DNA of 64,000 nucleotides from Conoideocrella luteorostrata (Eukaryota; Ascomycota; Sordariomycetes; Hypocreales; Clavicipitaceae): the NCBI GenBank assembly GCA_032433595.1, contig JASWJB010000134.1, positions 1-64,000 on the forward strand. The letters are read 5' to 3'. The translations under genes and the position numbers were made by a program. Each line of letters begins with the position of its first letter. The stretch's first letter is position 1. This document shows positions 46,622-58,096 of the stretch, piece by piece. The notes beneath the pieces are model-generated. The model did not search any database, had not been told where the DNA came from, and worked only from the letters and a program-made list of their open reading frames with translations.

Positions 46622-48595
46622 TTACTCGTTGCTCGGATAGGTGTATTTGCCTAACGGAGAAAACTCTTCCTTGATTGTTCTTGGGCTTGTAAATCGCCTA
46701 AGGAGATCCGAGCTTCCTGCCTTGTCATTGGTGCCACTGGATCGGGCTCCTCCGAAAGTCTGCTGACCAATGAGTGCTGCTGTGGTCTTGCAGTCTAGAA
46801 CAGAGAAAGAAAGAAAGACTAGTTAGAAAGCCGGTTTTATGAAATCGGGACGTTTAACTCACTAATATAGAAGTTTCCAGCCGCGTAGCGCAGACTGTCT
46901 TCAACTTGGCGTATGACTTTGCGATCCTTGGCGAACACAGCGCCAGTCAAGGCAAGCCCGCCACCATTCTGATCAACGGATTGCAGAGTTTCGTTCCACT
47001 TGGCGTCTGGGTAGACATGAACTACTAGCACGGGGCCGAAAATCTCCTTGTTAAAGAGCGGGTGGCTCGGGGATTCAGCCTGATACACGGTTGGTGTGAC
47101 GAAATATCCCGTAGAGCCGTCGTAAGTGCCTCCGGTAATCAATTTCAAGGTTGGGTCTTTGTTGCTCTCATCAATGATCTTCTTAATCTTGTTGAACGAG
47201 TGCTTGTGGATGACTGGGCCCATAAACGCCTCAAAATCTTTGTCGGGACTTCCAACGGTGATATTCTCGACTCCCTCTTTCAGACCGGCGAGAAACTCCT
47301 CAGCACGGGACTCCGGTACATACACACGAGAGGTAGCGGAGCACTTTTGACCCTGGTATTCGAATGCACCACGGATTGTATGGTTCACTGCGCTTGGAAT
47401 GTCCCCCGAGGAATGGATGAGGTGGAAATTTTTGCCGCTCGTCTCTCCGACAATACGAGGAAACTCGCGGTACTTTTTGCTGCCGATGCCCTGACCGATC
47501 TTTGCGTAGATAGAGCGAAAGACATCCGACGACCCAATAAAGTTGATACCGGCAAAGTCGTAATGGTCCAGGACTGTACTGGTTACCTGCTCAGCATCAC
47601 CAGGGATCATCTGTATGACATTTGGAGGCAGACCGGCTTCTAACAGGATCTTGTAAATGACGGTACTCGGATAGATGTTGTATTGGGATGGTTTCCACAC
47701 TACAACGTTACCCATCAATGCTGGGCCGGAAATGAGACTGCCGCCGAGGGCCGTAAAGTTGAAGGGCGAGACGGCATAAACGAATCCTTCAAGAGGTCGA
47801 TGTTCCACACGCCTGAGTTGAAAGTCAGCGACAAGTCTGTATGGGAATTCTTTTAGGCATGGATACTTACGTCCAAATGCCATCCGTGCCGCGAGTTGGC
47901 TGCCTGCCAAGCAGCTCAGCAGCGAAATTAACATTTAATCGGAAGAAGTCCGCAAGCTCGGCTGCGGCATCAATCTCGGCCTGCCAAACGTTTTTGCCTT
48001 GGCCCAGCATGGTGGAGGCTATAAGCTCATTTCTGTACTTGCCAGTAACGAGCTCTGCTGCTTTCAGAAAAATAGCAGCTCTGTCTACAAACGGCGTTGT
48101 CTCCCATTCCTTTTTGGCCTTGAGCGCCTCGTCAATGGCAACGTTCACCTGCTCGCGTGAGGCCAGAGGATAGTTTGTAAACTCTTTGCTGCTTTCCCCG
48201 GGCATGACTTGCATGTCTGACTTTTGAGCTGTTTGAGCTTGCCCGTTGTAGAATATCTCACTCTTGAGAGGTAGAGCCGACCGGAGACGTGCCAATTCTT
48301 TTTCCACTTCGGCTCGTTCTGGGGACGACTTTCTGTACTCAGGCTGCGTGTATAGCGGATTAGTTTGAAGTTATAGTCGGTCGGTATAGAAACAATAATT
48401 GGACATTACATTAGGCTCATTCCGCTCGTCAGGGACCCGGAAAGGCATCGTGGCCTTCATCCTCGTATGCGTCAGGGACAACATCCGACTGTTCTGTGTG
48501 AAGAACAAACCGGATGGTTTACGAGCTGCCAAGCCAGCAGACATGATCCTCGAACCGGCCATTGCTACTGTCGGAATTGGTGCGACAAATTGCAC
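46622..48595 (-). CDS. Delta-1-pyrroline-5-carboxylate dehydrogenase
   Basis: An NAD-dependent ALDH4-family enzyme that oxidises glutamate semialdehyde (from P5C) to glutamate, and 4-hydroxyglutamate semialdehyde to 4-hydroxyglutamate. Four exons (48595-48410, 48343-47871, 47812-46863, 46794-46622) join to 593 residues; introns are 66, 58 and 68 nt. The N-terminus has a Met/Arg/Ser-rich mitochondrial leader, followed by RVPDERNEPN joined to PEYRKSSPER across intron 1. Catalytic Cys377 lies in YQGQKCSATSR, the general-base block is GETSGKN, the cofactor-fold block is SPFNFTALGG, and the C-terminal INCKTTAALIGQQTFGGARSSGTNDKAG is split by intron 3 (quoted in shorthand; 46863/46794). All core residues are intact. 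It acts directly after the PRODH-type enzyme in the matrix. A CGG-N8-CCG site is about 250 bp upstream. Confidence 0.95.
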
Positions 48596-49296
48596 GATAA
48601 TTGAAAGCTATCAAGTCTCGACCTGATAAAATAGAGCTGGGTGTTGAAGTAGGGCAGTAGGGCAGGGCGTCTCGTCAGGTTAACAAGTAACGAGTAATAA
48701 CTTAGTCACGACCCAATGGTGAAACTTTGTAACTTTCATCGTTGCATCTGCAGAACTGGCGACTATTTCAATACCGATTCCTACAGATGTAATACCTCGT
48801 ACAAGGTTGTCAGCTACGACATCGGCCCTTGACTGGCCCCACAGTCGGGAGTGGTGCCGAGAGATCCTTATTAGTTTTAGTTGCTACGGCTCAGTCGCCA
48901 TAGCGCTGCTGATAAGCGTCAACGGCCAATTGACCCCAACAAGCCTATTCAACCCCAGTTTGTAACTCATGCTCCAGACTCTTTGCAAGCCGTGACTACG
49001 CTAGTACTTCTTGTTGCTCTCGGTATATATTTCATGCGGGGTAAAATTCCCGTTTCGTAATTCATTACGTCGCCTGCATAGATAACTTACCAGGAGTACT
49101 ATCGCTCGTTGCATACGTTATTATGCACAGGTTGGGTGCGGGTGTGGATGCATTGCAGTGCAGAATTACGGAGTCACTGTTTGAAGATACAAGTAGCGGT
49201 ACCGTTAGGGAGCAGTCAATTTGACAAGAGGAGAATGCCTTGACACACTGATCTGCCCAAAGAGCGAAATTCCAAAAAAAAAAAAAATCAATTCGT
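48596..49296. promoter_or_regulatory. P5C dehydrogenase promoter region
   Basis: 700 bp between the P5C dehydrogenase start and the P5C reductase end. It carries the CGG-N8-CCG site at 48846. No gene. Confidence 0.5.
48846..48859. promoter_or_regulatory. CGG-N8-CCG site upstream of P5C dehydrogenase
   Basis: CGGGAGTGGTGCCG, with the same half-sites and spacer as the site at 45025, 251 bp before the P5C dehydrogenase ATG. Its first seven bases, CGGGAGT, are identical to the site at 50792. Confidence 0.45.
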
Positions 49297-50302
49297 CTAG
49301 TGACGGGTGTCATTTACATGCTCAACAGTGCCCATGCTTCGAGCAACAGTGACTGCCTCGCGAAGTGCCCGTCCCACATGCCCTCGAACAGCCGTCTCCT
49401 CCAGAATCATGAGACCACTCATTGTGCAGCCCTCGGGCGAAGTGCCCTTGTCTTTAACTGCGCTGGGTTGCATACCACTTAGAAGCATCCGAGCCGTGCC
49501 CAGCATTGATTGCGCAATACTTCCGTGTGCGATGTCTCGCGGAACGCCGACAGCAACCGAAGCGTCAATGAAAGCCTCGCAAATGACTGCGAAGAAGGCG
49601 GGTGTTGAACCGCCCACTGCCGTTGCTGCATCCAGTAGATGCGGCTGCAGAACCATCGTTTTTCCCACGCAGTCAAAGATTGATTTGGTCGTGTCCATAT
49701 GCCCTGGCGGCAGGTCAGGATGCGGTGTCTCAATTACGGTCAATCCCGCATGAACCACAGCGGCCACGTTGGGCAAAGTCCGAATGACCCAAGCCCGATT
49801 TTCAGCATTAATTGAGTGTCCTTCCCCGTACAGCACGCCTTCGAGTTTTTGCCTTGTCCAGCCTGCTGCGACGCTGATGAGCAACTTCTGGGAGAGCTGG
49901 TCGCAAAGACCTGGCTCGGTGAGCACTGACTCCACGTCCGTAGGGTCTGTGGCTAGTATAATAACATCAGATTCGCTGACTGCCCTAATGTTATCGTTTT
50001 GGAAAACCGATAGTTTATCAGTGTAGTCGCAAAACTGTTCTTGCAACCTGGTCACCGAGCTTTGGGATCGGACAGTGGCAATAAATCTGGAGAATCGCTG
50101 TGTCTCTTTCGAAGCGTTATTCGAAGAAACGAGCAAGCCGCTCAGGATTGCGCTTCCTAGATTGCCTGGTTCGAGGTTGCAATGTTAGACTCCAAGCAAA
50201 CCATCATTTCGTCTCACTCCAATAACTGACTCCCATCCTACTACTATAAAATCACTTACCACATCCCAAAAAGCACACCGATACACTTGATACCTCATTC
50301 AT
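49297..50302 (-). CDS. Pyrroline-5-carboxylate reductase
   Basis: An NAD(P)H enzyme that reduces P5C to proline; family members also reduce 3-hydroxy-P5C to hydroxyproline. Two exons (50302-50260, 50165-49297) give 303 residues. The first exon is only 43 nt and carries MNEVSSVSVCFLGCG, whose Rossmann glycines continue across the intron as NLGSAILSGLL. Later blocks are ILATDP, ISVAAGW, WVIRTLPNVAA, a substrate-loop GGSTPAFFAVICEAFIDA and the C-terminal EGCTMSGLMILEE...GHVGRALREA, all typical of the ProC family. It is transcribed divergently from the FAD oxidase with one shared promoter. A proline-forming enzyme in a degradative cluster is odd. It may be a specialised paralogue that recycles or detoxifies the cyclic imine, and the housekeeping copy is presumably elsewhere in the genome. 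Confidence 0.92.
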
Positions 50303-50973
50303 AGCGGGACTCTGCGTGGTAATGTTAACGGTAAGCATTGCTGGTATGGAACTATTTAAGAGAGACACTAAAAATGAAAAGATATTATTCTAATAACAAA
50401 GTATCAAAGTACTTGTAGAGATGAGCAATTCCGGTGCTAATAGACTTGGGAGAGTTCCTTGCCAGAATGACAGACTCGGAGGGAGTACCGGCAAGAGACC
50501 GGAGCGTGTGGGCACGGTGTGGTTGGGACGGGGAGCCATGTTGATATCGGAGCATGGATCCGAGTGGCAGCGATAACAGCGATAGGAACAATTGCCGAGA
50601 ACTATTTGATTCGAGCGATCAGATCTAAGCTCAGTTTCTCCGATGTCGCAATTCTGGTGGCACCTCTCTGTGTCAAATTTGTCGTAACACGGCGGTGTTC
50701 ATTTTCGGACGCTGAACCACTAAACCACCACTGACGAAACTCACCCAACTCGGGTGTGGATGACCCGTCGCTGTTAGCGCGCTTGAACCATCGGGAGTTG
50801 TCCCGGTGCTTCAGTAGCTGACAACACCACGACGAACAGTGCACCTTGATTCGGGCAACAAATGAACGGGAAGGTGAGGAGTTTAGCGGCTAATATTTCA
50901 ACTCTGCATTTCTCATCATTCACTCCTTCCTTCCTATGTGCTGTAAACTATTCAGAAAGTCGCAAATTGAGCC
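50303..50973. promoter_or_regulatory. Bidirectional promoter, reductase/oxidase
   Basis: 670 bp between two divergent genes. It contains the CGG-N8-CCG site at 50792 and a direct pair of ACCGG words near 50490-50502. No gene seen. Confidence 0.5.
50792..50805. promoter_or_regulatory. CGG-N8-CCG site in bidirectional promoter
   Basis: CGGGAGTTGTCCCG, 169 bp before the oxidase ATG and 490 bp before the reductase ATG. The outer five bases on each side form an inverted repeat (CGGGA / TCCCG). Confidence 0.5.
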
Positions 50974-52359
50974 ATGAAGACCGCTATGTCAGATCCTCTG
51001 CTCATTGTAGGGGCTGGTGCGTTTGGTCTGTCGACGGCGCTGCACCTATCCAAGGCAGGCTATACGGACATCACTGTTTTCGACAAGGATGATTCAGTGC
51101 CCCCCAAATATTCTGCAGCAAATGACCTCAACAAGATCGTCAGGGCCGAATACGAAGATGACTTTTACAGCGATTTGACAATAGTACGTTTCTGACGCAA
51201 TCAAATATCCGACGTGCCCGTCCAGGGTTTGGTGCTGACCGATGCACAGAAAGCCATATCCGCCTGGAGGACACCACTATTTGCTCCCTACTACCACCAG
51301 ACCGGCTTCCTCCACTGCGTATCGAAGACTTGTCCCGAGAAAGCTGTCGGGACAATGAAACGATTCTGGGCCGCGGCTGAGAAGCATGCCAATATACGCA
51401 GGCACGTCGTACCCATCAATTCAAGGCAGGATATCCTCGATCAGGTCTGGCAATTCCAGGACGGGCCGCTTACAGGCTGGCGAGGTTATCTGAATCGCTT
51501 CGCGGGGTATGCTCAGTCCGGACATGCCCTAGCTGCAGTGTACCGCGAGCTTTGCAAGATAGGTGTCAAGTTCCGTCTGGGTCCCAACAACGAAGTGGCC
51601 CAAATCATCTACGACGGAGCTTCCTCCAACGGCTCGAAAACTGCACGAGGCGTCAAGACGAAAGACGGCAACTTCTACCCAGCCAAACTGGTGATTGTTG
51701 CGGCAGGCGCATGGGTATCTCGTCTCATTCCCGAGATTGGAAGTCAGGTTGTCGCCAAAGCTTGGTCTGTCGCGCATGTTAAGCTCACGGATGATGAGGC
51801 ATCTATGTTGAGGAACATACCCGTCACCTATGCTCGAGATTTAGGTTTTTTTTTCGAGCCTGACCCAAAGACCAATTTGCTCAAGCTGTGCCCCATGGGC
51901 GGAGGCTTCATCAACAGCGATGCTAAAACGAGCGTGTCGGTACCACCGGAAGGCCATGCGCGAAGCGCTTTCATGCCTGCAGACGACGAACGCAAGGTTA
52001 GGCAGTTACTTGCCCATACGTTACCTGCGCTCGCGGAACGACCACTCGTGAACAAACTGCTGTGCTGGTTTGCCGACACGAGCGACTCGGATTACATTAT
52101 CGACTACGTTCCAAGGACCTCATCGTCGGTCGTAGTCGTGTCCGGTGACTCTGGCCATGGCTTTAAAATGTTTCCTATCGTGGGCTCCTGGGTCACGGAT
52201 TTACTGAGCGCCACGGACGGCACGCAGCGTGAGCCTCGGTGGCGCTGGAAGATGCCCACAGCGGGGAGTTCTGCTAGCGATTGGGGCGAGAGTGTCAGCT
52301 GGAGGGTGGGCGAAACCAAGGAATTTTCATCTATCGAGGCTATAAAATCCAAGATATGA
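50974..52359 (+). CDS. FAD-dependent amine oxidase (MSOX/FAOX family)
   Basis: A flavoprotein of the sarcosine / fructosyl amino acid / pipecolate-saccharopine oxidase group, which oxidises a secondary amine to an imine and makes H2O2. Two exons (50974-51183, 51250-52359) give 439 residues, the family's usual length. The dinucleotide fold is IVGAGAFGLSTALHL near the start. The covalent flavin Cys is expected at Cys342 in LCWFADTSDSDYIID. The C-terminal SGDSGHGFKMFPIVG is the conserved FAD- and substrate-binding turn. A second in-frame ATG (50986) could also start it. There is no C-terminal SKL; it ends IKSKI, so a peroxisomal address is not evident. Secondary-amine oxidation suits proline-like substrates (N-methylated or D-hydroxyproline, or an imino acid), but the true substrate cannot be read from sequence. 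Confidence 0.85.
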
Positions 52360-52775
52360 GATGGGGATTGATCTAGTACGATTCGAGACTCTTGGCTGTA
52401 TTAGAGAGTATCGGCCCGGGGTTTTTTTTAACTAATAATCATGGTCATATCTGATTTCTCAAGATTACACTCACCTTGTGTCTGATTTGCCTGCCGTATA
52501 TGCTCATGTAGCGTCGTGCCTCGTCTTAGGCCGCAGAGGCGGAGGCCATTGATCACACCAGTTTAAAAATCTCACCGCACGAGGAAAGACTTCGAACGTG
52601 AATTGCTTGGAGACATTGACACTATCGTTTGAGAATGAGTTAAGGAGTTTTGAAGACTAAATGCGTCAAAAATGAGGTGCTCTGTTGTGCGCACTCCTCT
52701 TGACAATTTGGAAATAACACACTCCACTGTGACCAAATGTTATATTGTCACGCTATGCAAGGCAGACCTCATGCA
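52360..52775. other. Intergenic, convergent gene ends
   Basis: About 415 bp between the oxidase and regulator ends. No gene seen. Confidence 0.5.
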
Positions 52776-55473
52776 CTATGTATACTCGAAAAACGCTTCT
52801 GTCATCCACTCGCTATGCTCGGTGTCAATCGAGTTGACCATGTCCATGATTTGTGACGTCGAGAAACCAGCCCCCGTATAGTTCCCGTCAAGCACGTCTT
52901 CTGTTATGGGACTAGGTAATATGGCTTCGGGATCGGAAAAGCCTGCACCAGCCGGTGGTTCAGTTACCGTGGTCGAGACTGGAGCGTGGCGTGGAGACTC
53001 CGGAGTCCTTTCAGATACCCCAGTGAGGATTTCAATCATCTGCTGTAGGCGCTTTAATTCCGATTCATGGCACTGCGCTATTAGATTACCACTCTGAGCG
53101 ATTTCATCCAGAATTGAGAAAGCTCGATGTCGCCATGACGCCCAGTTTGATCCGTCACCCTGATACAAAACTGGAGCTACCAAGAGGTTTGTCATGCTTA
53201 TAGAGAGCGCTTCCAGATCATATGAAAGGAAAGTTTCTAGAAGAGAACCCTGGTGTTAGATGAAAAGTCGTGGATGCCATGGAATAGGAGCGTACCAATA
53301 AGGTCTTCTCTTTGCAAGCATTCCAAAATAGAGACCACGTGCTGAGACGAGTCGAGACACATTCGTAAAAGACTCTGAACGGAAGGAGAGGAATCAAAAA
53401 TGCGGGTATAGGAGTGCGGTGTTTCAAGGCGAATCTTGTAGAGACAAAATAGTATCGGCCGGGTTGCGAGAATAATGCACTAATAGTATACAGGTCATTT
53501 GCCTGCAGAATTCGTTGGATGGGGGTCACGCATATCACGCATACCTGATGGAAGAGTAAATGAATGTGCGCTGATATCCGAGGGGTGCCGCTTTCGTTAT
53601 TGTCAAGATCCAGGGGGAATTGTTGACGAAGCTCGTCTGGAAGTTTTGCCATGCTTGCCAACGTGTCTTTGGTCCGGAGAAGGAAGTTGCTGCTTAACCG
53701 CTCGTCTGGCTTGTAAATATCTAGATATAGGGACATGTCAGAGATTAAATTGATCTGAGTGAACTTTGTTTCACTCACTCCTGTCTATTGTGGCAATGAA
53801 ATGTGACAACTTGGTGCGCATTGCAAAAGCCGATGTGCGAAAAATGTCGCCTTCGAAGTCCGGCAATGGGGCAGTGACGTCTTCATCACGCACAGATTGA
53901 GGGAGTCCCGATAAGTAGGTCATTTGTCGGTCAAGAACGAGAATAGTCCACCACAGTTTTCGACATCTTGAAATGAGGGGAAACTCCACCTGGTGAGAGC
54001 TTAAATCGGTGTGCAAACCGTGGGTCATTGCCAGCCGGACTGCCTGACCAATCTGTATCTTATTAATATTAAACGTGAGCGACGTGGGCTGTTGTGGAAT
54101 CGACTGGCTCACATAGTTGTGCGCAGAGCCTCGGTGCTCAATGCAATGCAAGTACAAAGCTATACAGCATAGAATTTCAGTAGCTTGCACTGGTTCGCTC
54201 CATAGAATGGTAATGTTTGGTAGCAGCTGCATGGCATGTATAAAAAAACCAGCTCCAGGAGGTTGGTTGCCTTTGCCAGGCTTTGACGTGAGCGCTTTAC
54301 CAAACGCGAGTATCAACATAAAGTGAATGAACCATAGTTGTTGTACCAAGGCTTCGGGTTTTTGTTTGCTCTCATAATGCGCATGTAAAGCCTCCATAAA
54401 GACTGTGTCATCGAACAAGTGGAAGAGTGGACTACAGTGGAACTTAACAATATTGACCAGATGGGTGGCATAGTCCATGGTCGGCAGCGCCGGCGCCGAG
54501 TGCGATGTCCGGCTCAGATCGCCCGATCTGGGCCAGTCCAAGACATATACTTGGCCATCGAACATGAGCGCTGCTGTTGGTAAGGCGGCTTGATGAATAT
54601 GCTCATGCGTCATTTTCAAGATGCGTCGCGTGAAAGACCAGTTGGACGAATGCCCCAAGTAAACTAAGCGGGAATGTCAGCGCTGTACTTGTTTACATGT
54701 TTCAAAGTGCCACTTACAAGTTCGTCCTGTGTCAGACAACATGAATGTAGACGGCCCTGTCGATAGCGGGTTCATGAGAGACGTAGTCTCAGGCAACTCC
54801 TCAGATGCACAGTCGCCTAATGGGCCACTTTCAGTCCTCATGCTCCGAGGGTCCTGTTGCTGCAGTTCTGGAGCATCGGGGGGTCGTGAATGTAAGCCTC
54901 GGGTATCTAACCCTGGCGTAAACGTCTAACAGTTAGAATGACCTCTTCGTCTAATTGTTCGGTGCCTGAGCGACGACATACAGTCCCGAGATAGTACCAA
55001 CTCATTCTGACGAGTGATTGCCGTTGATGTTAAATTGCCCTGGGCTTCCACAAACACATTTTGGCCACCACCGAGACCCCTCTGTGTAGCCTGTTCTTGA
55101 AGTGATGCAAGATACCTTCATGTCAGCAGAAGTCAGTTTATGCCGAGACGTGTGAAGAATTGTAAAATTTCATCAGGGACGAATATGACTGACCCTCGAG
55201 TTACCAAGACTTTTTGCACGTGGTCATCAAAGATACAAGACAGTTTACGCTTGTTGCAGGCCTCGCATGGATAAGTCCCCGTGCATTTTATCTTCTGTCG
55301 ACGACATCGTGCGCATCTATTTCATGTTAATATACTCACATATAGCAGGGGCGAAAGAGCACGAACGCGTTTGACGATCTCTTGGCAATGCGACTGCGTA
55401 TGTTTGGAGGCCCAGATGCGGCCTGCCGATGATGTGTCGTGTGTTCGGGACTATCTTGACTCGTAGGCGTCAT
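52776..55473 (-). CDS. Zn2Cys6 transcription factor
   Basis: Probable pathway regulator. Seven exons (55473-55367, 55316-55194, 55115-54982, 54912-54718, 54663-53779, 53720-53296, 53249-52776) join without a frame error to 780 residues. The zinc cluster, completed across intron 1, reads CARCRRQKIKCTGTYPC then EACNKRKLSC (Cys37, 40, 47, 53, 56, 63), with the basic RKLSC/KVLVTR linker after it. A Ser/Pro-rich spacer leads to the fungal transcription-factor middle domain starting YLGHSSNWSFTRRIL. The domain continues with GQAVRLAMTHGLHTDL and RRLWW-like CRKLWWTILVLDRQMTYLSGLP. The acidic, Pro-rich C-terminus may be the activation domain. Introns have GT-AG ends, 46-69 nt. It sits in the middle of the imino-acid catabolic genes and is divergent from the aminotransferase, as PrnA is in the Aspergillus proline cluster, so I infer that it induces this set. 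Confidence 0.93.
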
Positions 55474-56754
55474 AGCTACAGGCTAAGCGCTGGATGGTTG
55501 GGAATGATCCTGCTGAAACAGGCCTCCGTGGGACGAGATATGCCTCAACGTTATCTCCCATGATTGAGATGTCAAGTCAACATGGCAGGTGTTTCCACAT
55601 TTTGATAGATTGCAGTTGGGCTGCCAGCTGGTTATCAGCGATGCCATTCCACCCCACCCTCCGCTCAGCGTTTGTTGCACCAGCGCCCTCCAGTAGTTGT
55701 GCGCGGCGCGCCATGACCACCCAGTCAGTTGACCCCAGTCGAAGCCCAGAGGCTCACCGGCTGCACCCCGCACGCTTTTCCAGATGTGTGCAATCATCGA
55801 GTAGTTAGCACCAACGCAGAGTCCGATCACGGCAGCCTCGTGTCAAAACCTGCCCCAGACGAGGTGGACTCGTCATAGCATCTGGACATCCCTCACTCAC
55901 GGAGCAGCAGCCAGCCAGCAATACCCCGCCACCAACAGTGACTGTATGCGCCAAGGCCATTTGAGCCATGCGTTGCGACAAATTCGTGGAAGCTCTGACT
56001 GACCTTGACAAAAGGCTAAATACAGTCCTGTTGCGCAGCAAATAAGCGGTTTTTGCGACATGGTTAAAGATAAAGTTACGGTCCATAATCCTAAGGGTAG
56101 GGTATTGGAATTGTGTTGGTTCGCAACCGGCTTTCCTGAGTTCCAAGAGAGCATATTGACATTGCTCTTTACACATTTATATGCCACCCAACAGAGCCGG
56201 TTTCATTATTCTATGGCTGAAGTCTCTTATCTCCATATGAAGGACTGGGCACAATGTGGTGTCCTTCGTCGCTAGCTGGCATGCCCTACTTGTGCTGCCG
56301 TATGGGCCTATCATCCACCAAGTAATTGTAGATAACACTGGGGGCGGCCGACGACCCGCCCGGATAGTGTCCCGACACATCTGCAGCGTTGAAATCCGAC
56401 TGTAAGCCTACTAGAACGGTGCACAGCGGAACAAACAGTCTAGTTTGATAGAGCAAATCAGCTGTTCCTTGAGGCAGCGACATTGTTGATTGGATCTTCT
56501 TATGCATGTATCGCACTGAGTCCGACATACTGGCCGAACCGTTCCGGGACTTCTTACCGACAGTACCATCCCAGTTCGCTCATAGCGCTCGTGGGGGCAG
56601 AGTCTTGCAGGCATCAGCCAGGCTTAACAAATGTCAGGCCCTGCCAGAATAAAACCTGTGGAATCCCGATTGACTTTTCGACTTTAGTTTGCATTGCCGG
56701 CCTCGTTTCGGTTGACATCGTTATTTTTTTTTATTTTTGCACGAGTCCAAAGCC
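55474..56754. promoter_or_regulatory. Bidirectional promoter, regulator/aminotransferase
   Basis: 1.28 kb between the divergent regulator and aminotransferase genes. It holds the CGG-N8-CCG site at 56361 and a long T run just before the aminotransferase. Minus-strand frames here are short and lack domains. Confidence 0.5.
56361..56374. promoter_or_regulatory. CGG-N8-CCG site upstream of aminotransferase
   Basis: CGGATAGTGTCCCG, 381 bp before the aminotransferase ATG and about 890 bp before that of the regulator. It shares the right half GTCCCG with the site at 50792. Confidence 0.45.
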
Positions 56755-58096
56755 ATGGAAGCACATCAAGCTGAATCAGCCTTCGCAGCTGCATCATACA
56801 TACCGCCCGACAGGATCTTTGAGCTCACGAAGCTGTACAATGAGGATCAATGCCCCGACAAAGTCAATTTAGGACAGGGAACGTACCGTGATGAAAACGG
56901 TAACCCGTGGGTGTTGCCAGCTGTATGTGCGGCAAAGGATGCCCTAGGTTCAACTGGGCACGAGTACCTTCCAATCCGCGGTCTACAGACATTCTGCGAC
57001 AGTGCCGCCAAACTTGTGCTGCATGATACAAAAGCATTGGAGGAGAATAGGGTATGTGGTGCGGTGATAAATTGACACGTCCCGGGCTGATCATCTTTGA
57101 AGGTTGCGACATGCCAAGCATTGTCAGGGACAGGAGCGCTTCTACTGGCAGGCCTCACAATAAAGAAGGCCCAGACTGGCATTGACACCATATACATTCC
57201 AACCCCAACCTGGACAAACCATGAGACTATATTCCAGTCAGTAGGATTTCGCGTCAAGGAAATACCCTATTACAGAGACAGAGCATTCAACTTTGGAGCG
57301 TATTTAAGCGCCCTCCAGGCAGCGAATAGCCATTCGGCAGTGATCCTGCACGCTTGCGCCCACAACCCCACTGGCTGCGATCCGTCTCAAGATCAATGGC
57401 GGCAAATTGCGGCAGTGATCAAGCAGAACGGAATTTTCCCAATTTTTGACGCAGCATATCTAGGGTTCAACTCTGGGTCCGTCGACGAGGATGCATGGGC
57501 TATTCGACACCTGATAGAAGATCTGGCTCTTGAAGCTGCTATTTGCGTTTCATTCGCGAAGAACATGGGACTATACGGCGAGAGAGTTGGTCTTACAGCT
57601 TTCGTGACCAAAACTCCCGACGTGAGCCGCACAATATCCTCTATACTCGAGAGGGGTCAACGTTCAACTGTCTCAAACCCTCCTGCATATGGCGCCCGAA
57701 TTGCGGCTACTGTCCTAGGCGACAGTCGCATTAAAACACAGTGGTCTCAAGACCTGCTTACTATGTCTTCCAGAATTAAAAATATGCGTAGAAGATTGCA
57801 TGATGACCTCGTGCGCTTGGAAACGCCGGGTGATTGGTCCCACATCATTCAACAAAGCGGCATGTTCGCATACACTGGAGTCAGCAGTCAGTGTGTCAAT
57901 TGGCTGCGTGGTACGTATAACCCTTCACAGTTAGAATTGCTATTTGTGTTAACCATTTCTCCAAGAAAAATATCACATTTACATGCCAAGCACATCAAGA
58001 ATCTCCATTGCGGGCCTTACCGAAAGGACAGTGACCTACGTGGCGAATGCTATAAATGATGTAGTTCGCATGGAAATTAAACACAAATCTACATAA
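56755..58096 (+). CDS. Aspartate-type aminotransferase (class I)
   Basis: A PLP enzyme that moves an amino group between dicarboxylic amino and keto acids. Aspartate aminotransferase is known to convert 4-hydroxyglutamate to 4-hydroxy-2-oxoglutarate in hydroxyproline breakdown. Three exons (56755-57051, 57103-57910, 57966-58096) join to 411 residues; the last exon restores the family C-terminus (YHIYMPSTSRISIAGLTERT). PLP Lys252 lies in SFAKNMGLYGERVG, the aspartate/cofactor blocks are HACAHNPTGCDP and PIFDAAYLGF, and VNLGQGTYRDENG is near the N-terminus. It has no mitochondrial presequence (MEAHQAESAF), so it appears cytosolic, unlike the two preceding oxidations. It is divergent from the regulator with a shared promoter. 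It would perform the third step of the proposed pathway. Confidence 0.94.

Noticed and set aside
47062..47643. A 193-codon plus-strand frame
   Set aside because: Shadow of the P5C dehydrogenase exon 3 on the other strand.
49307..49753. A 148-codon plus-strand frame
   Set aside because: Antisense to P5C reductase; no domain.
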